From the NCBI GenBank assembly GCA_938075565.1, contig CALJGU010000331.1, positions 1 to 45,141 on the forward strand: 45,141 bases of DNA. The letters run 5' to 3'. Source of the DNA: an uncultured Opitutales bacterium (lineage in GTDB: Bacteria > Verrucomicrobiota > Verrucomicrobiia > Opitutales > UBA2995). Below the pieces are notes generated by a model. The model had not been told where the DNA came from, made no database searches, and saw only the letters and a program-made list of their open reading frames with translations. Made by a program: the position numbers and the translations under genes. Shown piece by piece: positions 1 to 8,347 of the stretch. Positions within the stretch are counted from its first letter, which is position 1; each line of letters starts with the position of its first letter.

Positions 1-1
1 T

Positions 2-1003
2 GCTGAGAAAGCAGAACAGTTGTTAGTGCAAGACGAAGTAGCGGTTACCTTCGGTTGTTGGACCTCTGTGAGTCGTAAGTCGGTCCTCCCGGTTTATGAA
101 AAATACAACGGCCTTCTTTTTTACCCGGTTCAGTACGAAGGTGAAGAAGAGTCAAAGAACATATTCTATACGGCCGAGGCGGTAAACCAACAAGCGACTC
201 CAGCGGTCGATTTCCTTCTCGAGGAAGGGTACAAAAAATTCTATCTGGTGGGTACGGATTATGTGTATCCACAAACTACGAATCTGGTCCTCTTCGAATA
301 CCTTCTTTCAAAAGGAATCCCTGTTGAGAACATCGGTGGCGGACTACGAAAAGATGCTAGTGGAAATGTCATCTCAGCTGGTAAATACACTCCGTTCAGT
401 CACACCGATTATCAACAAATCGTAGCTGAGATTAAGGACTTTGCGGCCTCTGGTGACGCTTGCGTCATTAATACCATCAACGGCGATTCGAATGTTTCTT
501 TCTTCAAGGAGATTGCTGCATCGGGCATCACTTCCGACGATTGCCCAATCGTTTCATTCTCTCTCTCTGAAGACGAATTCCGGAGTCTGCCAACGAAGGA
601 CTTGGTCGGGCACCTGGGGTGTTGGACCTACTTCATGTCAATCGACACGCCGGAGAATAAAGCATTTAAATCCAATTTCCAAAAGTGGCTAAAAACGACG
701 AAGGTGGCAGGAATTCAAAAGGAGGGTCGTGTGACCTGCAGCCCGATGGTTCTATCCTACAACGGCGTCTATCTCTGGAAGGCAGCTGTCGAGAAAGCCG
801 GTTCTTTTGATGTTGATAAAGTCGTTGCTGCATTAGAGAGCGGTATTTCGTTCGATGGACCCGGAGGAACCGTGACCTCTCAGAAGAATCATCATTTGAC
901 TAAAAATGTCTTTATTGGGGAAACATTGGAAGACGGACAATTCGATATCATCGAATCCTTCGACGATGTGTATGGAGAACCATGGATGAAGGGGACTTTC
1001 TAA
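2..1003 (+). CDS. urtA: urea ABC transporter substrate-binding protein (5'-truncated by window edge)
   Basis: This is the periplasmic solute-binding subunit of a urea-type (UrtABCDE) branched-chain-amino-acid-family ABC transporter. The frame is open to the left window edge, so the signal peptide and N-terminal lobe start are missing. An apparent TTG start at 20 is only an internal codon. The visible part has hallmark UrtA stretches, including [16 protein letters not shown] near the truncated start, [12 protein letters not shown], and a Tyr/Trp-rich C-terminal half ([27 protein letters not shown]). The permeases and two ATPases follow on the same strand in canonical order. A strong hairpin terminator lies about 80 bases after the stop, so urtA may be expressed above urtBCDE. 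FmdD-type amide-binding paralogues look similar, but the complete urt set favours urea. Confidence 0.93.
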   Translation, partial: AEKAEQLLVQDEVAVTFGCWTSVSRKSVLPVYEKYNGLLFYPVQYEGEEESKNIFYTAEAVNQQATPAVDFLLEEGYKKFYLVGTDYVYPQTTNLVLFEYLLSKGIPVENIGGGLRKDASGNVISAGKYTPFSHTDYQQIVAEIKDFAASGDACVINTINGDSNVSFFKEIAASGITSDDCPIVSFSLSEDEFRSLPTKDLVGHLGCWTYFMSIDTPENKAFKSNFQKWLKTTKVAGIQKEGRVTCSPMVLSYNGVYLWKAAVEKAGSFDVDKVVAALESGISFDGPGGTVTSQKNHHLTKNVFIGETLEDGQFDIIESFDDVYGEPWMKGTF

Positions 1004-1084
1004 TAAATGTTCACGTTCGTTCAGCTGCAGAGAATTTGTAATTAGGAGTTAGAAGAGTACGTAGTCTGCAGTGAATCTGTAGTA

Positions 1085-1124
1085 GGGGCTTGTAGTGTTC
1101 ATAGGCTACAAGCCCCTTCTTTTT
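1085..1124 (+). terminator. intrinsic terminator between urtA and urtB
   Basis: A perfect 11-bp stem, GGGGCTTGTAG (1085-1095) with CTACAAGCCCC (1106-1116), encloses a 10-base loop. It is followed directly by TTCTTTTT. This is a textbook rho-independent terminator on the + strand. Because it sits inside an otherwise canonical urt operon, it probably acts as a partial terminator that lowers permease and ATPase expression relative to the binding protein. Confidence 0.85.
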
Positions 1125-1153
1125 AGAAGCTTAAGCCTCTGCTCCCAAAAAAA

Positions 1154-1169
1154 GTGAAAACTTTTTCAC
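1154..1169. promoter_or_regulatory. inverted repeat just upstream of urtB
   Basis: GTGAAAACTTTTTCAC is a 7-bp inverted repeat (GTGAAAA / TTTTCAC) with a 2-base centre. It ends 7 bases before the urtB ATG. It may be a protein operator for a urtB promoter downstream of the terminator, or an RNA hairpin covering the initiation region. No Shine-Dalgarno sequence is visible there. Function is inferred from position only. Confidence 0.35.
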
Positions 1170-1176
1170 GCTTAGC

Positions 1177-2865
1177 ATGGATCCTGCATTAGTGGCTTTT
1201 CTTATGCGTATCATCTCTCGCACTTTTAACACCAAACTCCTTACAGGCATTCTTCTGATTCAATGTGCGCTATGCCATTTTGTAGTAGGGCAAGTAGAGT
1301 CTGCCAACTGGCATAGCGTGTTCCACGGCCTTATACTTGCTGACGGTGACGAGGAAACCTTTGTCAAAGACTTAGAAGTATTTGGAGATCCTGGAATTTC
1401 CGATCTTTACGAAGCCTGGCGGACGGGAGACGTGTACAGTTTTGAACAGGATAGAGAAAAAATTGCTCTCCGCCAAATGAGCTCCTCTTCATGGATTAAG
1501 ATATCAACGGGAGAAGCGATCGAGCTTAGCTCGAGTGACCTGGAATCCATGTCAAAACTCCGGGCATCCCGAGGTGTCAGGAGGATGATGAAGAGTTTAA
1601 TCGATACACTCGGACTTAAAGCAGAGGATCCGATTGTCAGGCAAGAATCGGCTATGAAGTTGGGACTCAGCCAAAACTCAGAGTTCCTGCCAGCTCTAAG
1701 GTCTCGTCTTGAAATCGAAACAAACAAAAACGTTCAGACATCTATTCACGAAGCGCTCGCAATCAGTTTATTAGCCAACGGATCTCCAGAAGAGATCCTT
1801 CAGAGTGTGGAAACGCTTGGTGATTTAAAATCAGTTCCCGGCAGGGATTTCGTTCAAAAACTCTACGACACAGAAATCGAATCCGACCGCTCCGAAAGTG
1901 CGTTGTCCCAGGCCAGTATTAATACCATCTCAAAAATCGAGGCTTATATTGGGCGTGTCGAATTCATCGGAAATTTCTTCCGCGGACTGAGCTTAGGTTC
2001 AGTTCTGCTTATTGTCTCATTTGGTCTGGCAATAACCTTTGGCCTTATGGGCATTATTAATATGGCTCACGGTGAATTTGTAGCGATTGGTGGATACACT
2101 ACCTATTTGGTTCAAACCTGGTTTATTTCGATATGGGGAATCGATAGCTACGCGTTCGGGTGGTACTTTGTGATTTCACTCCCCATCAGTTTTGCAGTCG
2201 CAGCAGTGATTGGGCTCGGGCTTGAGAAATCCGTGATAAGGTTTCTCTACCGCCGTCCTCTCGAATCGTTACTATGCACCTGGGGTCTATCAATGATCAT
2301 GCAGCAGGGGTTTAGATTAATTTTTGGTGCAGCCAATGTTCAGGTCAATAATCCGGCGTGGTTACTCGGTAATTTGAGCGTGGGTGGATTTAACATGAGT
2401 TACACCCGCTTATTCATTATGGCGATTGCGGTTGTGGTGGTAATCCTGACCTGGCTGCTCTTGAGAAAAACGAACCTCGGACTGCATATCCGTGCGGTCA
2501 TGCAGAATCGGGACATGGCGAGTAGTTTGGGCATTCCGGTTAACAAAGTAAACTCGATGACATTTGCGCTGGGCTGCGGTCTGGCAGCGGTGGGTGGATC
2601 GGTGCTTTCACAGATCGGAAACGTCGGACCTTCAATGGGTCAAGCTTACATAGTCGATTGCTTTATGGTCGTGGTAATCGGAAGCGTCGGGAATCTCCTT
2701 GGCGCTGGGATATCGGCGATGGGGATCGGGAGTATTGACCAATTTTTGCAGCCCTCACTTGGACCGGTGATGGGCAAGATCACTGTGTTTTTCTTAATCA
2801 TTATATTTCTGCAATGGAGGCCTGGAGGATTGTTTCCTACTCGTTCAAGAAGCCTCGAAGACTAA
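1177..2865 (+). CDS. urtB: urea ABC transporter permease UrtB
   Basis: Inner-membrane permease of the urea transporter, 562 residues. The first 35 or so residues form a signal-like hydrophobic segment. Residues about 40-255 are a soluble, alpha-helical, probably periplasmic region with a HEAT-like stretch near 150-200, as expected for UrtB proteins, which are longer than LivH. From about residue 265 onward the protein has the multi-helix LivH/UrtB fold, including [20 protein letters not shown], the signature of the branched-chain permease family. A second ATG at 1204 (MRIISRTF...) would place the signal peptide at the very N-terminus and is an equally good start. Neither start has a clear ribosome binding site. 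urtC begins 14 bases after the stop, or overlaps it if a longer form is used. Confidence 0.92.
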   Translation: MDPALVAFLMRIISRTFNTKLLTGILLIQCALCHFVVGQVESANWHSVFHGLILADGDEETFVKDLEVFGDPGISDLYEAWRTGDVYSFEQDREKIALRQMSSSSWIKISTGEAIELSSSDLESMSKLRASRGVRRMMKSLIDTLGLKAEDPIVRQESAMKLGLSQNSEFLPALRSRLEIETNKNVQTSIHEALAISLLANGSPEEILQSVETLGDLKSVPGRDFVQKLYDTEIESDRSESALSQASINTISKIEAYIGRVEFIGNFFRGLSLGSVLLIVSFGLAITFGLMGIINMAHGEFVAIGGYTTYLVQTWFISIWGIDSYAFGWYFVISLPISFAVAAVIGLGLEKSVIRFLYRRPLESLLCTWGLSMIMQQGFRLIFGAANVQVNNPAWLLGNLSVGGFNMSYTRLFIMAIAVVVVILTWLLLRKTNLGLHIRAVMQNRDMASSLGIPVNKVNSMTFALGCGLAAVGGSVLSQIGNVGPSMGQAYIVDCFMVVVIGSVGNLLGAGISAMGIGSIDQFLQPSLGPVMGKITVFFLIIIFLQWRPGGLFPTRSRSLED

Positions 2866-2879
2866 CTGGAATCAACTGG

Positions 2880-3986
2880 ATGTACCTTTCAGATAACAAA
2901 AAAGAAATCGGACTGTTCTTAATGATCGGGGTCCTGTTGATGCTCATTCCAGGGATGAACGCATGGGGGCCGGATTCCGGTGTCTTTGCGGTCAGTTCAT
3001 TCCAAGTATCGCTTTGGGGGAAGTATCTGACCTACGCCGTGCTAGCCATGAGTTTGAATCTCCTATGGGGATACACGGGGTTGTTATGCCTCTGCCAGAG
3101 TCTGTTCTTTGCGTTGGGTGGATATATGATGGGGATGCATCTTATGCTCATGATCGGCGAACGAGGTGCCTATCAGAATGTTCTTCCAGACTTCATGGTC
3201 TTCTTAGGCTACACCGAGCTACCCACTCATTGGGTGCCGTTTTACAGCTTCTGGTTTTCTTCTGTAGCGGTATTGTGTGTTCCCGGCCTGGTTGCACTGG
3301 TCTTTGGGTTTCTCGCATTCCGCTCCCGCATCAAAGGAGTGTATTTTTCAATCCTTACTCAGGCGCTCACCTATGCGGCTTGTCTATTGTTTTTCAGAAA
3401 TGATTTTACTTTTGGAGGCAACAACGGCTTCACGGATTTTAAAGACGTGCTAGGCTTGGATCTCAACTTGGCTTCTACGCAGCGTATACTATTTATACTT
3501 TCGGTTCTCCTTCTGTTGCTCGCCTATGTAATCACCTCCGGTTTGCTGGCCACAAAGTTTGGAAAGATTCAGCAGGCGATTAGGGATTCCGAAAACCGAG
3601 TCAGCTTTTCCGGCTACTCCACGACGAGCTTCAAGCTCATCATCTTCACGTTATCGGCTATGATTGCAGGCGCCGCGGGTGCGCTTTACGTTCCCCAGGT
3701 AGGGATTATCAATCCAAGTGAGATGACTCCAGCCAAGTCACTCGATGTAGTTGTTTGGGTCGCAGTAGGTGGTCGTGGAACTAAGTGGGGTCCTGTCATT
3801 GGCGCCATCGTGGTCAACCTGCTCAAGAGTTTTGCAACCCGTGCGTATCCGGATAGCTGGTTTATCATTTTGGGAATGCTCTTTGTCATCGTGGTTCTGT
3901 TCCTCCCGGATGGGATTGTTGGGTTATACCACAAAATAAGATCCAAGTTTCCTCAAAAGGCCTCTCTCAAAGCCATTACGGCTTAA
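2880..3986 (+). CDS. urtC: urea ABC transporter permease UrtC
   Basis: Second inner-membrane permease (LivM/UrtC family), about 368 residues from the ATG at 2880. That start gives [15 protein letters not shown]..., leading directly into the first membrane helix. An ATG at 2814 would add 22 residues encoded inside the end of urtB and is less likely. Family features include [20 protein letters not shown], the [20 protein letters not shown] loop, and [19 protein letters not shown] near the C-terminus. urtD starts 2 bases after the stop, so translation is probably coupled. Confidence 0.92.
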   Translation: MYLSDNKKEIGLFLMIGVLLMLIPGMNAWGPDSGVFAVSSFQVSLWGKYLTYAVLAMSLNLLWGYTGLLCLCQSLFFALGGYMMGMHLMLMIGERGAYQNVLPDFMVFLGYTELPTHWVPFYSFWFSSVAVLCVPGLVALVFGFLAFRSRIKGVYFSILTQALTYAACLLFFRNDFTFGGNNGFTDFKDVLGLDLNLASTQRILFILSVLLLLLAYVITSGLLATKFGKIQQAIRDSENRVSFSGYSTTSFKLIIFTLSAMIAGAAGALYVPQVGIINPSEMTPAKSLDVVVWVAVGGRGTKWGPVIGAIVVNLLKSFATRAYPDSWFIILGMLFVIVVLFLPDGIVGLYHKIRSKFPQKASLKAITA

Positions 3987-3988
3987 AT

Positions 3989-4792
3989 ATGATTCACCAT
4001 GATCCATTGTACAAGGACACGCCGTTGATTTTATCGGTGTCGGGTGTCGATAAATCGTTTGACGGATTTAAGGCAATTAACGACCTGAACTTCTATTTGG
4101 AAGAAGGTGAGCTTCGAACTGTAATAGGCCCAAATGGTGCGGGGAAAAGCACCTTTATGGATATCCTGACAGGTCGCACCAAGCCGGATTGCGGAAGCGT
4201 TGTGTTTCACGATTCGGACGGCCATGACTATAACCTGGCAAAGCTTCGCGAATTTGAAATTAACCGTTTGGGAATAGGTCGAAAGTTTCAGACGCCGAGT
4301 ATTTATAAATCCCATACAGTGTATGATAATCTAGTCCTGTCTCTGGACCGGCCGCGAGGTGCATTTCAATCGCTCATTTACAGAGAATCCCCCGATGATC
4401 GGGAAATCATTCACGATGTGTTAAAGACGATCCGACTCTCCGATAGAAAGCAGGATTTGGCAGGTTCTCTATCACACGGTCAAAAGCAATGGCTGGAAAT
4501 CGGCATGCTCCTTGCCCAGAATCCTCGCATACTTCTCATCGATGAGCCGGCCGCCGGTATGAGCGATGAAGAGTCGGAACGCACGGGAGAATTGCTACTG
4601 AGTCTGGAAAAGAAACACAGCTTGATTGTTATCGAGCATGACATGGAGTTCATCAGGCAGATTGCGAGAAAAGTGACAGTGCTTCACCAAGGTCACGTCT
4701 TGAAGGATGGTGCCTTTGACAAAGTGAAATCCGATCCCGAAGTCATTGAAGTTTACCTCGGGCGACAGGGAGAAAAATCCGCAACGACTTAG
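3989..4792 (+). CDS. urtD: urea ABC transporter ATP-binding protein UrtD
   Basis: Cytoplasmic ABC ATPase, 267 residues, which energises urea uptake together with UrtE. Walker A is GPNGAGKS (residues 47-54), the signature is LSHGQKQWLEIGM, and Walker B is ILLIDEPAAGM. LSHGQKQWLEI in place of LSGGQ is characteristic of UrtD. The H-loop is VIEHDMEF. The start lies 2 bases after urtC and the next gene follows after 9 bases, consistent with one transcript. All catalytic motifs are intact. Confidence 0.95.
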   Translation: MIHHDPLYKDTPLILSVSGVDKSFDGFKAINDLNFYLEEGELRTVIGPNGAGKSTFMDILTGRTKPDCGSVVFHDSDGHDYNLAKLREFEINRLGIGRKFQTPSIYKSHTVYDNLVLSLDRPRGAFQSLIYRESPDDREIIHDVLKTIRLSDRKQDLAGSLSHGQKQWLEIGMLLAQNPRILLIDEPAAGMSDEESERTGELLLSLEKKHSLIVIEHDMEFIRQIARKVTVLHQGHVLKDGAFDKVKSDPEVIEVYLGRQGEKSATT

Positions 4793-4801
4793 GATGCTAC
4801 A

Positions 4802-5527
4802 ATGACAAACGAGCCCGACCATCTTTCACCTTTACTTTCAGCCAAGCATATAGAGGCCAGCTACGATGAATCGCTCATTCTTCGTGGGGTCACTATCGAT
4901 GTGCAAGCTAGCTCCGTCGTCGCACTCTTAGGACGTAACGGCGTTGGAAAGACTTCACTCCTCAAGAGCATCATGGGTCTTATGCCAAACTGTACGGGGG
5001 AGATTATTCTAAACACGGAAAGAATCGATGTTCTACGACCCGACCAGCGGGCGCGCAGAGGGCTAGGGTATGTTCCTCAAGGTCGGGATATTTTTCCAAA
5101 CCTTTCCGTTCAAGAAAACTTGGAAGTGAGCCTGAGTATTTCTGGAAAAGCAGGCAAAGACGACCTCGACCGTGTTTATGAATTGTTTCCGGTATTACGG
5201 GATATGCTATCCCGCAAAGGCGGTGTCCTTTCTGGCGGGCAGCAGCAACAGCTCGCCATCGGAAGAGCCTTACTAATTAACCCGAAGCTATTGATATTGG
5301 ATGAACCCACAGAAGGAATCCAACCCTCTATCATCGATCGGATTGAAGACGCCATTCACGCGCTTAAAAAGCAGGGCGATATCAGCATCATTCTTGTAGA
5401 ACAGTTTCTCGATTTTGCCAAGGCAGCCAGTGACAAGTTTTACGTGATGGACCGAGGAAAAGTCGTCGAGTCGGGCGATTCGGTTAACCTGAATGACGAG
5501 ATTATTCAAAAACACCTTACGGTTTAA
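4802..5527 (+). CDS. urtE: urea ABC transporter ATP-binding protein UrtE
   Basis: Second cytoplasmic ABC ATPase of the urea transporter, 241 residues. It has Walker A GRNGVGKT (44-51), the UrtE-type signature LSGGQQQQLAIGRAL, Walker B LLILDEPTEGI and the switch region ILVEQFLDFA. LivF-family proteins share this layout, but the QQQQ signature and operon position point to UrtE. An AGGATG stretch upstream of the ATG may serve as ribosome binding site. It is the last transport gene; no urease genes follow, so any urease is encoded elsewhere. Confidence 0.95.
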   Translation: MTNEPDHLSPLLSAKHIEASYDESLILRGVTIDVQASSVVALLGRNGVGKTSLLKSIMGLMPNCTGEIILNTERIDVLRPDQRARRGLGYVPQGRDIFPNLSVQENLEVSLSISGKAGKDDLDRVYELFPVLRDMLSRKGGVLSGGQQQQLAIGRALLINPKLLILDEPTEGIQPSIIDRIEDAIHALKKQGDISIILVEQFLDFAKAASDKFYVMDRGKVVESGDSVNLNDEIIQKHLTV

Positions 5528-5547
5528 AATCACTTATCAATATATAT

Positions 5548-5559
5548 AACGTATACGTT
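5548..5559. promoter_or_regulatory. 12-bp perfect palindrome before the LysR gene
   Basis: AACGTATACGTT is a perfect palindrome ending 5 bases before the LysR start codon, in an AT-rich 37-base gap after urtE. No Shine-Dalgarno sequence is visible in this gap. The palindrome may be an operator for autoregulation or for a separate lysR promoter. The assignment is positional inference. Confidence 0.35.
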
Positions 5560-5564
5560 TTTAA

Positions 5565-6491
5565 ATGACAACACCTCTCGATAGCAGGCAATTACTGGCA
5601 TTTACGACCTTGGCCAATACCGGTAGTTTTACCGAAACCGCGAAGCAGCTTTTTCTTACGCAATCTGCTATCTCGCATTCCATCAAAGGACTCGAAAGCG
5701 ATCTCAAGTGTAAGCTATTTGCCAGGGTCGGGAAACGAACTCACCTAACAGAAGCCGGCGAGCAATTCCTGCCTTCAGTTAATAAAATATTGAAGGACAT
5801 GGAAATCGCTCGGTTCGAAATCGAGGAGCTAAATCAACGTGGACAAGGACGGCTGCGCATTGGTGCTAGTGCGACTGCCTGTCAGTATATTTTGCCACCG
5901 ATACTTAGGGAGCTGAAAGAGCTGCATCCCTCCTGTAAAATCACAATCGATTCAGCAGATACCCCACACGCCATTGAGGAGGTCTGTAACAATCAAACCG
6001 ACCTCTGCATCACCATGGCACCGGAGGGAATTCACAAGTGTAGCTTTCACCAGCTCTTCCACGATGAATTGCGATTTATTACCTCTCCTGTTCATCCATG
6101 GGCTATCAAGTCCAGAGTGAATCGTGATGAGATTACCAATCAGAATTTTGTTTTCTATAACAAGGTCAGCTACACGTTTCGGCACATAGAAGAGTATTTC
6201 CGAAAAGAGGGAATCGAGATTAAGCCGTTCATCAAACTCGACAGTATGGAGGCCATTAAGGAATTGGTTAAGATAGAAATGGGTGTGGGAATTATGGCAC
6301 CCTGGATTATTCGAAATGAATTGGAGGCTGGTTCTTTAGTCAGCCTGCCTCTGGGTCGTACTAAGCTGAAACGACGCTGGGGAGTTAGTTATCAAAAAGG
6401 ACGCAAGCTAAGCCCGATTGAAGAAACTTTTATCAGCCTGCTTGAAAAGTCCGCCGAAAAGATGTTCACGAAAAAGCTTATCTCTAAATAG
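5565..6491 (+). CDS. LysR-family transcriptional regulator
   Basis: DNA-binding regulator of 308 residues, the usual LysR length. Residues about 7-66 form the winged helix-turn-helix (AFTTLANTGSFTETAKQLF, then LTQSAISHSIKGLE, where the recognition helix lies). Residues about 90-295 form the periplasmic-binding-like effector domain, starting at RLRIGASATACQYILPPIL. The general look is closest to the CysB/CbbR-like branch, but the ligand cannot be named from sequence. It is co-directional with and 37 bases downstream of urtE, so it may be partly co-transcribed with the urea transporter and may control it. Urea transporters are more often under nitrogen-global regulators, so a dedicated LysR partner is a hypothesis. 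Confidence 0.9.
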   Translation: MTTPLDSRQLLAFTTLANTGSFTETAKQLFLTQSAISHSIKGLESDLKCKLFARVGKRTHLTEAGEQFLPSVNKILKDMEIARFEIEELNQRGQGRLRIGASATACQYILPPILRELKELHPSCKITIDSADTPHAIEEVCNNQTDLCITMAPEGIHKCSFHQLFHDELRFITSPVHPWAIKSRVNRDEITNQNFVFYNKVSYTFRHIEEYFRKEGIEIKPFIKLDSMEAIKELVKIEMGVGIMAPWIIRNELEAGSLVSLPLGRTKLKRRWGVSYQKGRKLSPIEETFISLLEKSAEKMFTKKLISK

Positions 6492-6568
6492 CTAGTCCAA
6501 GACCCACTTCACCCGGCGCATTTGAGTGAGCTTGGCAGATATTAGGAGCACTACCGAATCCACACGTC

Positions 6569-7747
6569 TTATATATGCTGAATATCGACTTTTAGTCCTG
6601 CCACAGATGTGTTCTCGATTACCATCTTCGGGGTTATCATATCCGATATGCAGCAAGAAATGTTCGGATTTTGGAGAGCCCACAAGTAAGCCTTCGCATG
6701 TTTCGAAACGTCGTTTGGAAGTGCTGTATTCAATTTATCAATGCGCCATTGCGGTGTATCTTCCATGCTGATGATTCTGGCGACTTTCATGGCGACGATG
6801 CCCATGCCTTTCTGGTTCGCTTTGTAAATCAAACGATCGAGCGCTGCGTGGTTCCCGATATTGTAGGCGAACATCGCTCCATCATAGAATCCGAGGTCAA
6901 TGGCCTTATCCAGGTTCCCATCCACGTCATTATGCATGGAAAGAGCAGAACAACGAATCGTGCCTTTCGCTTTCAGTTCTTCGAGCACTTCCCGAATATT
7001 CTCATCTTCCAACATCTCGGGCATAGCCACTCCGTGAGGGCAGTATAGCAAATCAAAGTGGTCGGTCTGCGTGGCTTTCAGGGAGTTCTCCGTGAGCTCA
7101 TGCATGCGCTTCTTGATTCCCGGTTTCCACTTTTGCATATTCCCGTATTCCTGGGTCACCAGGTGCCGGATATAAGTTGTCTCAATTTTGTTTTCTTGGC
7201 CCGGCCAGTAGTTGAAATGATGACCAGGTCTAAGGATTCCACGCTCGGCAATGAGATCTTTCGCTTTCTTTTTCAGAGCGGACTGCTTCTCCCCGGGGAG
7301 TCCTTTGAGGATACCATCGGTGAGCTTAACCATGTATTCATCGTAGAAACTGATTTTGTTGGAGACGAAGAGCTTGTCCCGGTTTCCCGATCGTTTGAGG
7401 TAAGCGCCGACTAGCTTCTCGGCTTCGCCCTTTTGATAGGCGGGAGAGGTATCAATGAAGTTTACGCCTCTCTCATAACCTACCTCAAAGGCTTTCACGA
7501 AACTCTCGTCTGTCCACAGGGCAGTTCCCTGAACCACTTCTGAGAGCATCATTCCGCTCTTACCATACATCCGGTAAGCCATGTCGGCTTGCTTATTGCG
7601 CCACTCCCGGGAACTGGCCTTGGCCGAGCTCTGCGACTTTGCCGCTTTTGTATTCCCCTGCATAATGGCGGGTGTCACAGCCAACCCGATCGATGTTGCA
7701 ACGGTTTCTTTCACAAAGGTTCTTCTACTACGTTCTGGTTTGTTCAT
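6569..7747 (-). CDS. Tat-exported aldo/keto reductase
   Basis: NAD(P)H-dependent oxidoreductase of the aldo/keto reductase superfamily, 392 residues. The N-terminus carries a twin-arginine signal (SRRTFVK at residues 7-13, then a hydrophobic stretch), so the folded, cofactor-loaded enzyme is probably exported. The catalytic tetrad is visible: Asp99 and Tyr104 in NFIDTSPAY, Lys131 in FVSNKISF, His238 in YCPHGV. The Lys-to-His distance is about 107 residues, much longer than in classical AKRs, indicating an insertion around residues 136-215. Cytoplasmic-type cofactor use in an exported protein is typical of the many Tat-tagged oxidoreductases of Planctomycetota and Verrucomicrobiota. The gene faces the LysR gene tail to tail and diverges from the DoxX-like gene. 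Confidence 0.88.
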   Translation of the reverse strand: MNKPERSRRTFVKETVATSIGLAVTPAIMQGNTKAAKSQSSAKASSREWRNKQADMAYRMYGKSGMMLSEVVQGTALWTDESFVKAFEVGYERGVNFIDTSPAYQKGEAEKLVGAYLKRSGNRDKLFVSNKISFYDEYMVKLTDGILKGLPGEKQSALKKKAKDLIAERGILRPGHHFNYWPGQENKIETTYIRHLVTQEYGNMQKWKPGIKKRMHELTENSLKATQTDHFDLLYCPHGVAMPEMLEDENIREVLEELKAKGTIRCSALSMHNDVDGNLDKAIDLGFYDGAMFAYNIGNHAALDRLIYKANQKGMGIVAMKVARIISMEDTPQWRIDKLNTALPNDVSKHAKAYLWALQNPNISCCISDMITPKMVIENTSVAGLKVDIQHI

Positions 7748-7952
7748 ACAGCTAACGGATAGTCAATTTCACATGGCTTAGCCGACAAAGGGGTTTGTCG
7801 TATATTGCTATTTAGACTTTGGACATTCGAACCAAACAGAGTCCAGTTTTTTGCGAAGTCAGTGGCCTGATTGTTCAGCTATCAGTAGTAACCCAACAAA
7901 ATGAGTTGATTAAATTCAAAAGGTGGACGATTCGTTCAGGTAAGTTCTCTTC

Positions 7953-8315
7953 ATGAACATCTTTGAAACTACACTACAACTCGCTATCGGATTGGGAATT
8001 CTCAATGTCTGGCTTATTCGCTTTAACCAGAGGACTCACTACCGTGGAGGAGTTTCAACAAGCCTGAGAGATGAATTCAGGGTTTACGGTTTTCGACCAG
8101 GCGTGTTCTACATCGTGGGGTTTATCAAAGTGGCTGCGGCAATCGCTCTGATTGCTGGTATCTTTCATCGACCCTTGGTGGTGCCAGCAGCAGCTGTTCT
8201 GGCGGTTGCGATGCTAATCGCCTTGTTAATGCATTTGAAAGTGAAGGATCCCATAATGAAATCGCTTCCTGCAGCCGCGATGCTGGTCATGTCACTTCTT
8301 GTCACCCTAAGCTAA
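7953..8315 (+). CDS. DoxX-like integral membrane protein
   Basis: Small membrane protein of 120 residues with four predicted hydrophobic helices (about residues 3-20, 48-68, 74-92, 100-118). The order and the motif YIVGFIKVAAAIALIAGIF resemble the DoxX-like (DoxX_2) family, whose members are of uncertain role, sometimes linked to quinone or thiol redox enzymes. The start is supported by an AGGTAAG sequence about 8 bases upstream. It is divergent from the aldo/keto reductase gene across a 205-base gap that must hold both promoters. Nothing else was recognised in that gap. Confidence 0.75.
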   Translation: MNIFETTLQLAIGLGILNVWLIRFNQRTHYRGGVSTSLRDEFRVYGFRPGVFYIVGFIKVAAAIALIAGIFHRPLVVPAAAVLAVAMLIALLMHLKVKDPIMKSLPAAAMLVMSLLVTLS

Positions 8316-8347
8316 CCGAGTGTACAAGTTGCCTCGGGCTTTCGGAA

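Noticed and set aside
6492-6568. Possible bidirectional terminator between the convergent LysR and aldo/keto reductase genes
   Set aside because: CCAAG and CTTGG can pair but only over five bases with a long loop and no T-run, so support is too weak.
8315-8347. CCGAG/CTCGG hairpin between convergent DoxX-like and DUF1501 genes
   Set aside because: The stem is only 5 bp with a 12-base loop and no T-tract.
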